Source: JACCXG01 sp963785755 (GTDB lineage Bacteria > Acidobacteriota > Vicinamibacteria > Vicinamibacterales > 2-12-FULL-66-21). From it: a stretch of 64,000 bases of DNA. Below are positions 38,404 to 48,246 of the stretch, piece by piece. Made by a program: the position numbers and the translations under genes. The number at the start of each line of letters is the position of its first letter. Position 1 is the first letter of the stretch. The DNA lies in NCBI GenBank assembly GCA_963785755.1, contig CAWAXG010000071.1, forward strand, positions 1 through 64,000. The letters are read 5' to 3'. The notes under the pieces are model-generated. The model had not been told where the DNA came from, searched no databases, and worked only from the letters and a program-made list of their open reading frames with translations.

Positions 38404-39447
38404 TTATTTCATCGCCGCCCTGTACGGGTTGCCGCCGAGCGAGTTCGAGATGTCGGCAATCGCCCGCTGCGCGCGCACGCTGTTGCCCGCGTCGTCGAGC
38501 GGCGGCGACACGACGGCGATGCCGAACTTGCCCGGCGAGACGGCGATGATGCCGCCACCGACGCCGCTCTTCGCGGGAAGTCCCGTGTGATACAGCCACT
38601 TGCCGGAATCGTCATACAGGCCGGCGGTCGCCATCACCGCGAGGACGCCCGGGACCTTGGCCGCGTCCATGACCTGCTTGCCGGTCACCGGATTCTTGCC
38701 GCTCGCCGCCAGCGTCGCCGCCATCATCGCGAGGTCCTTCGCGTTGACGCCAATCGAGCACTGCCGCGTATAGAGGTCGACGGCCTGCTGCCAGTTCGAT
38801 TTGATGTAGCCGTAGGCCAGCATCAGCGCGCCGATCGCCTGGTTGCGCTGGTTGGTGTCCGACTCCGATTTGTAGACATCCTGCAGCACGCTCAGCGAGC
38901 GGCCCGCGGCGTCGTTGTGGAAGCCGATAATCTTCTTCCACACGTCGTCGGCGCTGGCGCCAGTCACCATGCTGGTGGCTGAAATCGCGCCGGGATTCAC
39001 CAGTGGATTCATCTCCGGCGCGCCGGTGCCGACGACGGTCCTGACGCCCTCGACCGCGATGATTGAATTGAATCGCGCCCCGGTGGCGTCGACGCCGATT
39101 CGCTTCTCGATCGCGTCGAGTCCCTGCTCCTGAATCACCTGCGCCATCGTGAACACCTTGGAGATCGACTGGATCGAGACCTCGGTCTTGATGTCGCCGG
39201 CCGTGTATACCTTGCCGTCGGTGGTGACGACGGCGATGCCGAACAGGTTGGGATCGACCTTGGCGAGCGCCGGGATGTAGTCGGCGTTCTTGCCTTCCTT
39301 GAGCGTTCTGAACTTCGCATAGGCGGCGTCGACGGCCTTCTGAACGTCACCCGGCGCCTGCGCACCGAGCGGCGGAACGCCGAGCGCTGTCACGCCCAGC
39401 GCCAGCAGCGCCGCCCCGGCGGAGAATCCGCGATACCCTCTCAACAT
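38404..39447 (-). CDS. glsA: Exported glutaminase (serine-dependent beta-lactamase fold)
   Basis: 347 residues from the ATG at 39447, preceded by GGAGG with six-base spacing. Family landmarks: DYIPALAKVDPNLFGIAV, the catalytic Ser-x-x-Lys in SIQSISKVFTMAQV, GVDATGARFNSI, MNPLVNPGAISATSMV, RQCSIGVNAKDLAMMAATLA and the final KSGVGGGIIAVSPGKFGIAV. It converts glutamine to glutamate and ammonia. Unlike the E. coli and B. subtilis enzymes it has a signal peptide (LLALGVTALGVPPLGAQ), so it should act in the periplasm. Last gene of a four-gene minus-strand operon; it starts 2 bp after the porin stop. Confidence 0.92.
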   Translation of the reverse strand: MLRGYRGFSAGAALLALGVTALGVPPLGAQAPGDVQKAVDAAYAKFRTLKEGKNADYIPALAKVDPNLFGIAVVTTDGKVYTAGDIKTEVSIQSISKVFTMAQVIQEQGLDAIEKRIGVDATGARFNSIIAVEGVRTVVGTGAPEMNPLVNPGAISATSMVTGASADDVWKKIIGFHNDAAGRSLSVLQDVYKSESDTNQRNQAIGALMLAYGYIKSNWQQAVDLYTRQCSIGVNAKDLAMMAATLAASGKNPVTGKQVMDAAKVPGVLAVMATAGLYDDSGKWLYHTGLPAKSGVGGGIIAVSPGKFGIAVVSPPLDDAGNSVRAQRAIADISNSLGGNPYRAAMK

Positions 39448-39449
39448 GA

Positions 39450-40725
39450 CTAGCCTCCGATTTTCCACGAGAAGTTGTACTTGAACGAGAACTGGATCTT
39501 GAAGCCGTCGCTCTGGAATCCGTCCGAGAAGTTCTCGCGCTGGCCCCACTGCAGCTCGCCGCCCATCATCACGTTCGGCACCGGCGTGTAGAGGAGGTTG
39601 CCGAGTGCGTACTTGCCGATCTTGAAGGCGTCAGGAGCCTGCGCCTCCGTGTTGTCGTTGTCCTGGAACGAGTACCCGATCGCGCTGGTGAAGTGCTCGC
39701 TCCACGTGTGATCGAGGAACACGCTGTACGCGACGATCGGTATCGGCTCGCCGAGGATCGGTGTCACCGCGTTCTGAAAATTGTTGACGATGCCGATGTC
39801 GATCGGCGAGTCGTTCATTTCGTTCTGAACGCCCTCGCCCACTGTGAACGCCATCCGCAGGACGTCGCTCGAACCGAATTTGAGGTTCGAGCTGACGTTC
39901 CATCCCCATCCGGTCGCGTCACCGGAAAGATCGAACGCGTCGTCGAGAGTATCGTCCCAGTTGATCCGTCGAAAGATTGCTGCGGTTCGAACGTGGCCCC
40001 AATCCGCGGTGTACTTGTACGCGCCTGCAAAGTCGGGCAGCGGGAACCGCGCACGAATGCCGTCGAGCTCGATACGGTCGGCATACGTCCCCTGGTCGCC
40101 GCTTGCGCCCGGGCGCGCGAGAGCGAACATCAGGTTGCTGGTGTCGGTCTGGATCGCCGTGTAGCGGAGCTGCACGTTGCGGTACCACGGAAGACCCGTG
40201 GGCCCCCAGTATTCCAGCGAGTTCGGGAACGCGTCAGGGTCGGTAAAAGGGCTCCAGGTACTGGCCGGCACCCAGCCGGCCGAGCTCTCCCCATGCGTGG
40301 CGCAGCCGGAAGGTGGTCTGCCCGGAGTCCACGCCGGTGCCGAACAGCTCGAACTCGAAGATGGTCTTCAGTTCGCCGAGAGCAGTCGGCGTCGAGGACC
40401 TGACGCCCAGGCGGCTCTGGCGCACGCCGGCGAACGAACTGTGGTCCTCACCGAACTCGTTCTCGAACGCCGGCAGCCTGGTCAGGCGCAGGGTGTCGTA
40501 CCAGTCGGGGTGGATCTGCTTGAAGTCGTGGCCGATGTCGAGCATGGCGAACCCGTAGATCTCGAAAGTGGACTTCGCGTCCTGAGCCGGCGGGCTCGTT
40601 GCGGCGGACTCCCCGGCAGCGGGCCGAGCCTCCTGCGCGTGGGCGCTCGTGATGCCGCCGAGCAGCAGGCACATCGTCAAGAGCCAGGCCAAACCAACGG
40701 TCCGGTTCGTCCGTGTTGGTCGCAT
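39450..40725 (-). CDS. DcaP-like trimeric outer-membrane porin, one frameshift
   Basis: About 424 residues after correction. ATG at 40725 follows AAGGAGA. Signal peptide (ending SAHAQ), then the DcaP start FEIYGFAMLDIGHDFKQIHP, DWYDTLRLTRLPAFENE, and barrel strands ending KYNFSWKIGG. One extra base at about 40257-40258 (GG on the plus strand, CC in the gene) shifts the frame; removing it joins GRLGAGQYWSPFTDPDAFPN. DcaP porins pass anionic and dicarboxylic solutes, which suits a neighbour that makes glutamate. Confidence 0.8.
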
Positions 40726-40754
40726 ATCCGTATCTCCTTTTGCAGTTACAGCAG

Positions 40755-41888
40755 TCATCGAACGTTCGCTTTCTCCCAGGCGCGGACCCTGCGCCGTCCT
40801 TCGTCGAAGATCCGCTGGTAGGTGCCCTTGCGCACCTTGAGGCTCGCTTCAGGCGTCAGCTGCGCCCAGATCGGCGCCCACATGTCGAACACCGCGTAGT
40901 ACGGCGCCGGCCCGGCGGGCGCCACGGTGTCGGTGCCGAACAGGAATCGATCCGGGTACTTGTTGAGCAGGCCGGCGACACGGCGTGATGGTCTCCGGCG
41001 TGGCCACTGCGTACTTGGCAACTTCGTCCCACGAGATGTCGAAGACTACGTGGCTCAGCGCTGGATCCGCCAGCAGGCCGGCGAGGATCTCGACATGCGT
41101 TGGCGGCCGCTCCGCGGCCGCGGCGGAGACCTGGACCGGCCGGACGATCCGCCCGAGCCCGGTGTGCGCCCAGATGATCGTCGTCTTCGGATGGCGCTTG
41201 AGCAGGGCCTTCATCTGCGTCAGGTAGACCGGCTCGGCATCCTGCTTCGCGAACGGGATGTCGATGTCGTTGTGGAGGATCACCACGAGCCCGGCCTCGG
41301 CCGCGAACTCGAGGATGCGATCGAGCGCCGGGTTGGTCAGACTGGCGGTTTCGCCAGGGATCTTGGCCGAGACGAATTCCTTGTGGATGCTGAACTCGCC
41401 GATGCCGCTGAAGACGCCGGGAAAGGTCTTCAACACGCGACGGATGTGATCGACGCCGTACATGTCGGCCGGGTTGAAGCCGGTGATCATCGGGTCGAAC
41501 CGGGCCTGTGCGTCGGCGGGCAACGAACGGTACACGCTCGCGATGTAGGCGTCCGTGAACGAGTAGTAGTAGAGCGGGGCGTCGGTGTGCAGGTAGTAGG
41601 TCGGCGCGAAATCTCCGGAGTTCGCGTAGGACCAGTGCTGCTGCAGCGGAATGCCGAACAGGGTCGATCGGCCGACCCGTTTGCCCATGATCTCGAGGAA
41701 CTGCCGCCCCTCGATGCCCTGCTGGATGTAGTTGGTCAGGTGGAAGTGGGAATCGAAGAACTCGTTGTCGGCGCCCTGGCCCTGTGCGTCGAGCGACCGC
41801 GCGCGGACGCAGAAGAACGCCAGCAGCATCAGCGCGGAGAAGGCACTCAAGAACAGCCGCTGAACGGGACGAAGGTCTGCGCAGTCAT
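40755..41888 (-). CDS. Exported amidohydrolase-family protein, frameshifted
   Basis: About 375 residues. A TIM-barrel metal hydrolase with FFDSHFHLTNYIQQG (HxH), GVFSGIGEFSIHKEFV, ILHNDIDIPF, TTIIWAHTGLGR and LFGTDTVAP (metal-binding Asp). Extra base at 40982-40983: skipping it joins ATPETITRVAGLLNKYPDRF. The natural start is probably ATG 41888 (GAGG upstream) with one base missing near 41870; otherwise TTG 41850. A signal peptide follows (FSALMLLAFFCVRA). It starts 14 bp after the porin stop, so it is part of the glutaminase operon. The substrate is unknown. Confidence 0.75.
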
Positions 41889-41902
41889 GTGCACCTCGTC
41901 GA

Positions 41903-43454
41903 TCAGAAGTTAATCTCGAGGTTGATGTGGAACACCGTGCCCTTGGCGCCGACCGGGTAGGGATAGGCCGTGTATCCCACGGGTGATCGGTTCACGTACA
42001 TCCACTCGCCGTTGAGGCGAATCCCGCGCTCCTTCATCAGGTACCAGTTCTCTCCGCCGCGCACTTCCCAGTGGTCGCCGTAGCGGCCGAACACCTGCGA
42101 GGCGCCGAAGTACAGCTGAAGCGCCTTTGGAACGGCCATCGCCGACGCCTGCAGCTGATAGCCGTGGTCGTTGATGTTGGCGATGCCGCCGGTGTTGACG
42201 CCGGTGAAGTTGCTCAACCAGCGCCAGTAGTACTCGCCCTCGAGAGACAGGCCCTGGTACTTGACTCCGGCATCGACGCTCGACATCCGGTAGTCCACTT
42301 CGTTGACGGTGATGCCAGGTCCAAACAGATCCGGGGTGAAGATGACGCTGCCGTCGGTCAGCCGGATCTGGCTGTTCTCGATGCCTTCGGTTCCCGGCTG
42401 GCTTTGCTTTTCCTCGCGGCTGCTGGTGTAGTGCACGCCGATCCGCGTCGCGACCTTCTGGTGATCGTCGTAGTCGCCGAACGTGTTCCACAGGCCGAAC
42501 TCGCCGGTCGTCGGCATCCAGACGACGTTGTAAGACTGCGTGTCGAGCTTGTTGTCGAGTTGCGCCGCGCTCACGCCGAGCGTGCTCAGGTTGTTGCCGG
42601 CCATCACCTGGTACTTGACCTTGGTGTGGAACTCGCCTTTGAGCCAGACGCCGGAGGTGTACGACCCGCGGAAAAATTCGTCGGCTATCAGACGGTCGTC
42701 CACGCCGAGCCAGTACCGGAAACTGGCCCTCTGTGCTTCGCACCGAGGGCAGCGACGTGATCCCGGCACCCACGCTCACGAACCGGTTGAAGGTCCAGGA
42801 CAGGTTGCCCGCGCCCACGACCTGCGCGGGATCGCCCTGCGATGCATTCGACGACCAGACGTAGAGGTAGTAGCGCATCTTCGGCGTGAGGAACCACCCC
42901 GAGAACGGCGCGAAGAACTTCTGCAGCTGGATGTCCTGGCGCCGCTGAACGGTCTTCGTGTTGCCGAAGGCGTCGACGTAGTCCTCGTCCAGATTCCGCT
43001 GGTTCAAATACCGCGCGTAGCTGAAAAGCCGGAAATAAACCTGGCCCTTTTCATCGTCGACGAGCAGGAAGCCGGCGTTCGGTATGTAAGTGGGGGCCTT
43101 TGGCTTTGTCGTCTTCGGCTCCACGGCGGCGCCGGTGGCGAACTCGGCGCTGCAGCCGTCCGACACCCAGACGCTGGTCTGGTCGTAGCCCCAGGTCCTT
43201 CCGAGCAGACACGGCGCGTCGCCGGTCGATCGCAGCAGCACGACGCCCCTCGACGTGTCGGCCGCGCAACTCGTACGAGCACCGGGCTTCGACGAGCACG
43301 TCACCGTCGCGGCAGCGGCCTGCGCCTGCGAGCCGCTCTGGTCGGTCGTGGTGTGCGCTGTTGCCGCCGGTGTCTGAGCCGCGACAGTGGACGCGGGCAG
43401 GAGTAGGAACAACGCGAGCATGGGTCGCGTGGTGGCGAAGAATCTGGTAAGCAC
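41903..43454 (-). CDS. Outer-membrane beta-barrel porin-like protein, one frameshift
   Basis: About 516 residues after removing one base at 42725-42726 (GG on plus), which joins LPSVRSTEGSFRYWLGVDDR. Signal peptide ending TVAAQT; a Cys-bearing N-terminal region (TCSSKPGARTSC, APCLLGRTW, SDGCSAEF) with four to five cysteines; then amphipathic strands with aromatic girdles to a C-terminal Phe (FHINLEINF). I recognise an outer-membrane barrel but not the subfamily. First gene of the operon 43454 to 38404. Confidence 0.7.
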
Positions 43455-43661
43455 GCGAGTCCCTTTTGAGCACGGGGAGTGCCACGGGCCGCGGCGCCTG
43501 TCGATTTCGTTATAACCCGTTGACGCGACTGAACTCCGACGAGCGAGAAGGGCTGGTCGGTCGCGATTCGGCCTCCGGCATACCGGAGGAACTCCAAAGA
43601 GGTGGGCTGCGAGGGAACATTCGCCCCAGGGGCGAAGCAGGGTTCAGGGGTTCAGGGTGAT
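43455..43661. other. Intergenic gap upstream of the glutaminase operon
   Basis: 207 bp between the dienelactone hydrolase 3' end and the porin start, both minus strand. It should hold the operon promoter; I see no clear -35/-10 pair and no coding frame. Confidence 0.35.
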
Positions 43662-44664
43662 CTACTGCAGGTGCTTCCTGAAGAACTGCAGCACGACCGG
43701 CCAGGACTCCTGCGCCGCTTTCAGGTTGGCGCCGCCGGCGCCTCCTTGCGAGAACATGAAGCCGTGGCCCGCGCCCTCGTAGGTGCGTACGTCGTAGCTC
43801 TTGCCGAGCTTCTGCATCGCCGCTTGCGTCGCCGGAAGCGTCGCGTTGATGCGCGCGTCGTTGCCCGCGTAGAGGCCGAGCACCGGCGCCTTGACGTTGG
43901 CGAGCGTGGTCTCCTGTGAGCTGTCAGCTGAGCCGGGCGCGTCGCCGTAATAGACGACCGCGGCATTGATGTTCGGCTGCGCCGCGGCAAACGCAAAGCT
44001 GCGGGCGCCGCCCCAGCAGAAGCCGACCACTCCGGTCTTGCCGTTCGACGCCGGCAGTTTCCTGCCGTAGTCCATGGCGGCGTTCAGGCGCGCGACGACG
44101 TCGGCGGGCGTGAGGCTCTGGATGGTTTTCCCGACCTCGCTTCCGAGCGACTCCGTGCCGCCGCCGTTCGGCCCTTTCCCAGACAGGAAGTCCGGAACGA
44201 TGGCGATGAAGCCGTCCTGCGCCAGCTGATCGCCGAGCGCCCGGGCCATGTCGGACAAGCCGCGAATGTCGTGGATCACCAGCACGACGCCGGCTTTCTG
44301 CGCGCGCTCGGGAAAGACCACCCAGCTCTTGAGCACGCCGCCGTCGGCCAGCTTCACATCCGCCCATTCGCCATGACGGCTGGATTCCTTGAGGGCGCGT
44401 GCCGCGTGGTCGGCCGTGCCCGGCGGCAGCGCATCGTTCCACGGCACCTCGATCTGCGGGCCGCCGCGGCCGCCGCCACCTGGCGCCGCCGGCGGCTGCC
44501 CGGGCGCGGGTGTTTGAGGCGCCGCCGGAGTCTGCGCGGCAGGTGCCTGCACCGGCGTCGCCTGCATCTCGTGCGCGTGGTGCGAATGATCGATCGCGCG
44601 GCTGCTGGGCGGCAGCCGCACCAGCCATGGCCAGGATCGACAGGGTGAATATGACTGACTTCAT
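43662..44664 (-). CDS. Exported dienelactone hydrolase family protein, one frameshift
   Basis: About 333 residues. ATG 44664 follows GGAGG and begins a signal peptide (KSVIFTLSILAMAGAAAAQQ). An extra base in the C/G run near 44610-44620 shifts the frame into SSRAIDHSHHAHEMQATPVQ and a Pro/Ala-rich linker. The catalytic triad is visible: Cys in VVGFCWGGARS, Asp in LGLYAGNDARI, His in YEGAGHGFMF. These enzymes open lactones or cleave esters; the export signal suggests a periplasmic substrate. A TetR-type operator overlaps its promoter at 44741-44756. Confidence 0.82.
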
Positions 44665-44725
44665 GAAACCTGATCCTCCGTTGACGACAACACAGTGAGC
44701 ACCGCTTCGGTCGAAAGCGGCGGTC

Positions 44726-44756
44726 ATCATACTGCTGGCATTGCACACTTGTTCAA
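44726..44756 (-). promoter_or_regulatory. TetR operator and promoter of the dienelactone hydrolase gene
   Basis: On the minus strand TTGAACAAGTGTGCAA (44756-44741) matches the operator at 45574-45589 at 13 of 16 positions, including the TTGAAC half. Read as a promoter it is TTGAAC, 19 bases, TATGAT (44731-44726). It lies inside the 3' end of the tetR gene and 62 bp before the hydrolase start. Confidence 0.55.
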
Positions 44757-45426
44757 TCGCGACCCTCATGATCTCCATGATGTCCGCTCACCACGCTGAC
44801 GAGAGGCTGACGATAGCGGCCTTCGAGATTGCCAGGATCACAGCGCCCCTCCGAGAAGGTCTTGATCCGCTGCGGGCTGGCGACGGAGTAGTAGATCGTG
44901 CCGAGCATGAAATGGAACCGCCAGAGGATCTCGTCGGGAGGGACCTGCGGCAGGCATTCGCGGAGCGCGGCCACGAACGTCCGGCTCGAGACGTCGAAGT
45001 TCTCCGCGACCAGCTGATTGAGAAGCGTCGAATCCTCCGCCGCGAGAATGGCGCGGAGACGGCTGAATCTCGTGTCTCCTCCGTCCGCCTGGATCTCGGC
45101 AAGCGCCGGGCGGACGAACGCCTCGATCACGCGTTCCAGCTGAGGATGCCCGTGCCGTGCCTGACCGAGCAGCTTCAGCCGCTCGGCGTTGAGGCTGCTG
45201 CAATGCCGCCGGTACACTTCCAGAGGAGCCCCTCCTTGCCGCGGAAGTAGTAGCCGACGAGCGACCAGTTCACCCGGGCCGCCGCGGCGATCGCCCGCAC
45301 CGAGACGTTGGTGTAGCCATGTTCGGCGAACAGCCGCTCGGCCGCGGCGATCAGCTTGTCCGACGTGTCTGTCGCAGCGGCGGCCGACTCTGATGGTGGG
45401 GATTTCCTCGAGGAGGCGCTCTTCAC
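44753..45426 (-). CDS. TetR-family transcriptional repressor, one frameshift
   Basis: About 224 residues. The N-terminal helix-turn-helix is clear: SDKLIAAAERLFAEHGYTNV, VRAIAAAARVNWSLVGYYFR. A one-base loss near 45226 shifts the frame; it resumes with EVYRRHCSSLNAERLKLL and the ligand domain (FVRPALAEIQADGG, LWRFHFMLGTIYYSV). Starts with GTG 45426. Divergent from the DUF3500 series and upstream of the dienelactone hydrolase; both sides carry the same palindrome, so it probably controls both. Ligand unknown. Confidence 0.82.
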
Positions 45427-45573
45427 GGCCCTTCAGCATACAGGAAGCGTATACGGCCGCTGCTCACCGATCGGCGGCGGGCGCGAAGACGAACTACGAG
45501 TCGCGGATCGTCGCGGATGTGAGCAGCCGTGCGCGCGGCACGACCGGCCGCGCCACAGCGGATCGTGAACGAA

Positions 45574-45603
45574 TTGAACGAGCGTTCAAACCGGCAGTAT
45601 CAT
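45574..45603 (+). promoter_or_regulatory. TetR operator and promoter of the DUF3500 series
   Basis: TTGAACG-AG-CGTTCAA (45574-45589) is a perfect palindrome with seven-base arms. Its left half serves as a -35 (TTGAAC); after an 18-base spacer comes TATCAT (45598-45603). A repressor bound here would cover the promoter. It lies 148 bp from the tetR start and 84 bp before the DUF3500 start. Confidence 0.65.
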
Positions 45604-45687
45604 GCCGGCGTTTGTGGAACAACGCTCTTCGCGCGAACGCCCTGTCGCCAGCTTTGCCGTATCCGCGGTTCGAATACGGAGCATCGA

Positions 45688-46779
45688 ATGATCAATAGCC
45701 TGCGCACTCCAGCGGTGCTGCTGTTCGGGTTGGTCCTCGCCGTCGCGGCATCAGGAGCGGCACAGCGTCCATCGAATGCCCCCGCCACACCTGCCATCAA
45801 CGCCGCCCGCGCGACTGCCAGCATCGTTGCTGCCGCGAATGCCGTGATGTCGGCACTGGACGAGGCGGGACGCGCGAAGGTGCAGTTTCCATTCGATGCG
45901 CCGCAGAAGACGCGATGGTCGAACCTCCCGACCGGGATCTTCGAGCGGCAGGGCCTTCGACTGGGGGACCTCAATCCCGCGCAGCGCACGGCGGTGACCA
46001 ATCTGCTGCAGGCCGCACTGAGTCCGGATGGCTACCGGAAGGTGATGGAGATCGTCCGCGGCGACGAGATCCTGCGGACGACTGGCGGTGGTCGTGGCCG
46101 TGGCGGTCGCGGTGGCCCGGGAGGTGGCGGTCCGCCTGGCGGTGGCGGCCTGATCTTCGGCGAAGACGAGTACTACCTGGCATTCGTCGGGACGCCATCG
46201 ACGACGGCGCCGTGGATGCTGCAGTTCGGCGGACATCATCTCGCCATCAACCTGACGCTGGCGGGGAGCCTGGCCAGCATGGCGCCGAGTCTGCCGGCCG
46301 CACAGCCCGCGACCTACACATTCGAGGGACGCGAGATCCGGCCGCTTGGGAGAGAGAACGACAAGGCCTTCGCCCTGATCAACGCCCTGGACGAGAAACA
46401 GCGGAGCCAGGCGATCCTGAGCGCTCAGGTTGCCGACCTCGTGCTTGGACCGGGCCAGGACGGCCGTGTCATTCAGCCCGAGGGCATCCGCGCGTCGGCG
46501 CTGTCGCCGGCGCACCAGGAGATGCTGCTCGAGATCGTCCGCGAATGGGCCGGGATCATGACCGAGGCGTTCGCGCAACCGCGGATGCTCGAAATTCGCA
46601 ACAACCTGCCGCAGACCTACTTCGCCTGGAGCGGTCCGACGACGAACGGCAGCGCGGCGTACTTCCGGATCCAGGGGCCGACGCTGGTCATCGAATACGC
46701 GCCGCAGGGCGGCGTCGATCACATCCATACTATCTATCGGGATCCGACCAACGACTACGGCGCCAAATTTTCGAAATAG
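45688..46779 (+). CDS. DUF3500 family secreted protein
   Basis: 363 residues from the ATG after GGAG. Signal peptide ending GAAQRPS. DUF3500 landmarks: WSNLPTGIFERQGLRLGDLN, TAVTNLLQAALSPDGYRKVM, FGEDEYYLAFVGTPSTTAPW, LQFGGHHLAINLTL and DHIHTIYRDPTNDYG. A Gly/Arg-rich loop (GGGRGRGGRGGPGGGG) is inserted at ~132-154, a feature also of the neighbouring genes at 48247, 49395 and 50570. The family occurs with sugar and lactone catabolism genes; its activity is not established. First gene of the plus-strand series. Confidence 0.88.
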   Translation: MINSLRTPAVLLFGLVLAVAASGAAQRPSNAPATPAINAARATASIVAAANAVMSALDEAGRAKVQFPFDAPQKTRWSNLPTGIFERQGLRLGDLNPAQRTAVTNLLQAALSPDGYRKVMEIVRGDEILRTTGGGRGRGGRGGPGGGGPPGGGGLIFGEDEYYLAFVGTPSTTAPWMLQFGGHHLAINLTLAGSLASMAPSLPAAQPATYTFEGREIRPLGRENDKAFALINALDEKQRSQAILSAQVADLVLGPGQDGRVIQPEGIRASALSPAHQEMLLEIVREWAGIMTEAFAQPRMLEIRNNLPQTYFAWSGPTTNGSAAYFRIQGPTLVIEYAPQGGVDHIHTIYRDPTNDYGAKFSK

Positions 46780-46803
46780 CCTGGACTGCCAGGGAGGACT
46801 GCG

Positions 46804-47739
46804 ATGAACCGCCGAGAGTTTCTTGCCACGGTGTCCGCTGCTGCGCTCGTGCCGTCGATCGCTCGCCAGACGTCCGGTCACGAGTGGGGAGGACCCGTAT
46901 TCGATCTGCACTTTCATTTGCGCCAGCAGCCTGCCAACAACCTCGCGCATCTCGACGGCGCCGGCGTGACGAAGGCGAACCTGCTCACGCGCGGTCCCGT
47001 CCTCGAGCGGGTGAAGGCGCTTCAGGCCGGGGCGCCGGGCCGGTTCATCTGGTTCAACAGCTACGACGTCGCCAGCGCCGACGCGGAACAGGTGCTCACG
47101 CAGGCCGTGAAGGATGGCGCACAGGGCTTCGGCGAGATGAAGTTCCATGTCGCCGCCGACGGTCCCGAGCTGCGCCGCATCTACGCGCTGGCGGCCGACC
47201 TGCGGGTGCCGATCCTGATTCACTTCCAGGAAGTGGATCACTTTCCCAACGAAGGCACCTGGAGCACGGGGTATGCGAAGACGTTCGAGTCCATCCTCAA
47301 GGCCTACCCGAAGACGACGTTCATCGGCCATGCGGACGCGTTCTGGGCCAACGTGAGCGCCGACTATCGCAACGAGGCGGCGTATCCGGCGGGTCCGATC
47401 GCACGCGGCGGCGTGACCGACAAGTGGCTGGGAGACTATCCGAATCTCTTCGGTGATCTGGCGGCAAATTCCGGCAACAACGCGATGTCACGCGATGCCG
47501 CGTTCACGAGCGATTTCCTGAAGCGTCATCAGGACAAGCTGCTCTTCGGCAGCGACTGCAGCTGCAGCGACGGCCACGGCGGTGGCGTCAGCCAGAACAA
47601 CAACCCGGCGGCCTCCCGGCTCGCGGGGAAGTGCGTCGCGCGCGAGACGCTGAGTCTGCTGAAGCGGTCGACATCGAACGACATCTTCCAGAAGATCGTC
47701 TGGGGCAACGCGCACAAGCTGCTCCGGATTCCCGCGTAG
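46804..47739 (+). CDS. Tat-exported amidohydrolase (TIM-barrel)
   Basis: 311 residues, 24 bp after DUF3500, with GGGAGG upstream. MNRREFLATVSAAALV is a twin-arginine signal. Metal ligands: FDLHFHLRQQ (HxH), LIHFQEVDHFPNEG, TFIGHADAFW and LLFGSDCSCSDG (Asp). It resembles the amidohydrolase_2 group that acts on lactones and decarboxylates aromatic acids. Co-transcribed with DUF3500 and probably under the same TetR operator. Confidence 0.85.
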   Translation: MNRREFLATVSAAALVPSIARQTSGHEWGGPVFDLHFHLRQQPANNLAHLDGAGVTKANLLTRGPVLERVKALQAGAPGRFIWFNSYDVASADAEQVLTQAVKDGAQGFGEMKFHVAADGPELRRIYALAADLRVPILIHFQEVDHFPNEGTWSTGYAKTFESILKAYPKTTFIGHADAFWANVSADYRNEAAYPAGPIARGGVTDKWLGDYPNLFGDLAANSGNNAMSRDAAFTSDFLKRHQDKLLFGSDCSCSDGHGGGVSQNNNPAASRLAGKCVARETLSLLKRSTSNDIFQKIVWGNAHKLLRIPA

Positions 47740-47794
47740 CCTGCGCCCACCCAACGCCGAAACGTCATCGCCAAACCCGGCCGACGACTGCCGC

Positions 47795-47880
47795 TGCACG
47801 ACGGCACGAGCAGAGGGTACAGTCTTCGTGCCTGGTCCCGAGCGCGAAGCGCAACCCGTATTTCTGAGCAGTTGGAGTTG
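47795..47880. repeat. Short period-8 element and CAACTCC-type word
   Basis: GCACGACGGCACGAG at 47795-47809 and GAGCGCGAAGCGCAAC at 47840-47855, the exact inverse of GTTGCGCTTCGCGCTC at 34174-34189. GTTGGAGTTGGGGTTG follows at ~47871. Together they form an inverted, shortened copy of the right part of the composite repeat at 34037-34430. The rest of 47740-48136 has no credible gene. Confidence 0.5.
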
Positions 47881-48136
47881 GGGTTGAAGTGAACTGCCAT
47901 GATTTGCAGCGTTCATCCGGTGAACGATCGCGCCGTTTCTGCATGCAAACATCCAAATCGCCGCTCCCGGCCGAGCTGGAAACCCGGGCGGAGTCTGCTG
48001 TTGCGATATTTAGCATTTTCGTAGCTGAGCCGGGAACGACAGCCCTAGCTCGAGTGGGCGTCAGGCACAGTTCGATCTTGCATGCAGAAAGCCGCGTGCT
48101 ACAGTCCGCGCAATCTGAGCACGACGTATGGCTTTT

Positions 48137-48233
48137 TTGGCCTTCGGCCCGCACGACGGCACGACGGCACGGCGGCACGAGGTTCTATCATTTGATTCGT
48201 GTGCTTCGCGCCTTCGTGACGGCCGAAGGCCAA
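48137..48233. repeat. 97-bp inverted-repeat element with period-8 arms
   Basis: Bounded by perfect 13-bp inverted ends TTGGCCTTCGGCC (48137-48149) and GGCCGAAGGCCAA (48221-48233). Inside are four ACGACGGC-type units on the left and a degenerate inverse (CTTCGCGCCTTCGTGAC) on the right. It ends 13 bp before the aldose-epimerase start codon, so it lies in or at the edge of its leader. Confidence 0.6.
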
Positions 48234-48246
48234 GAATCAAGCGGTG

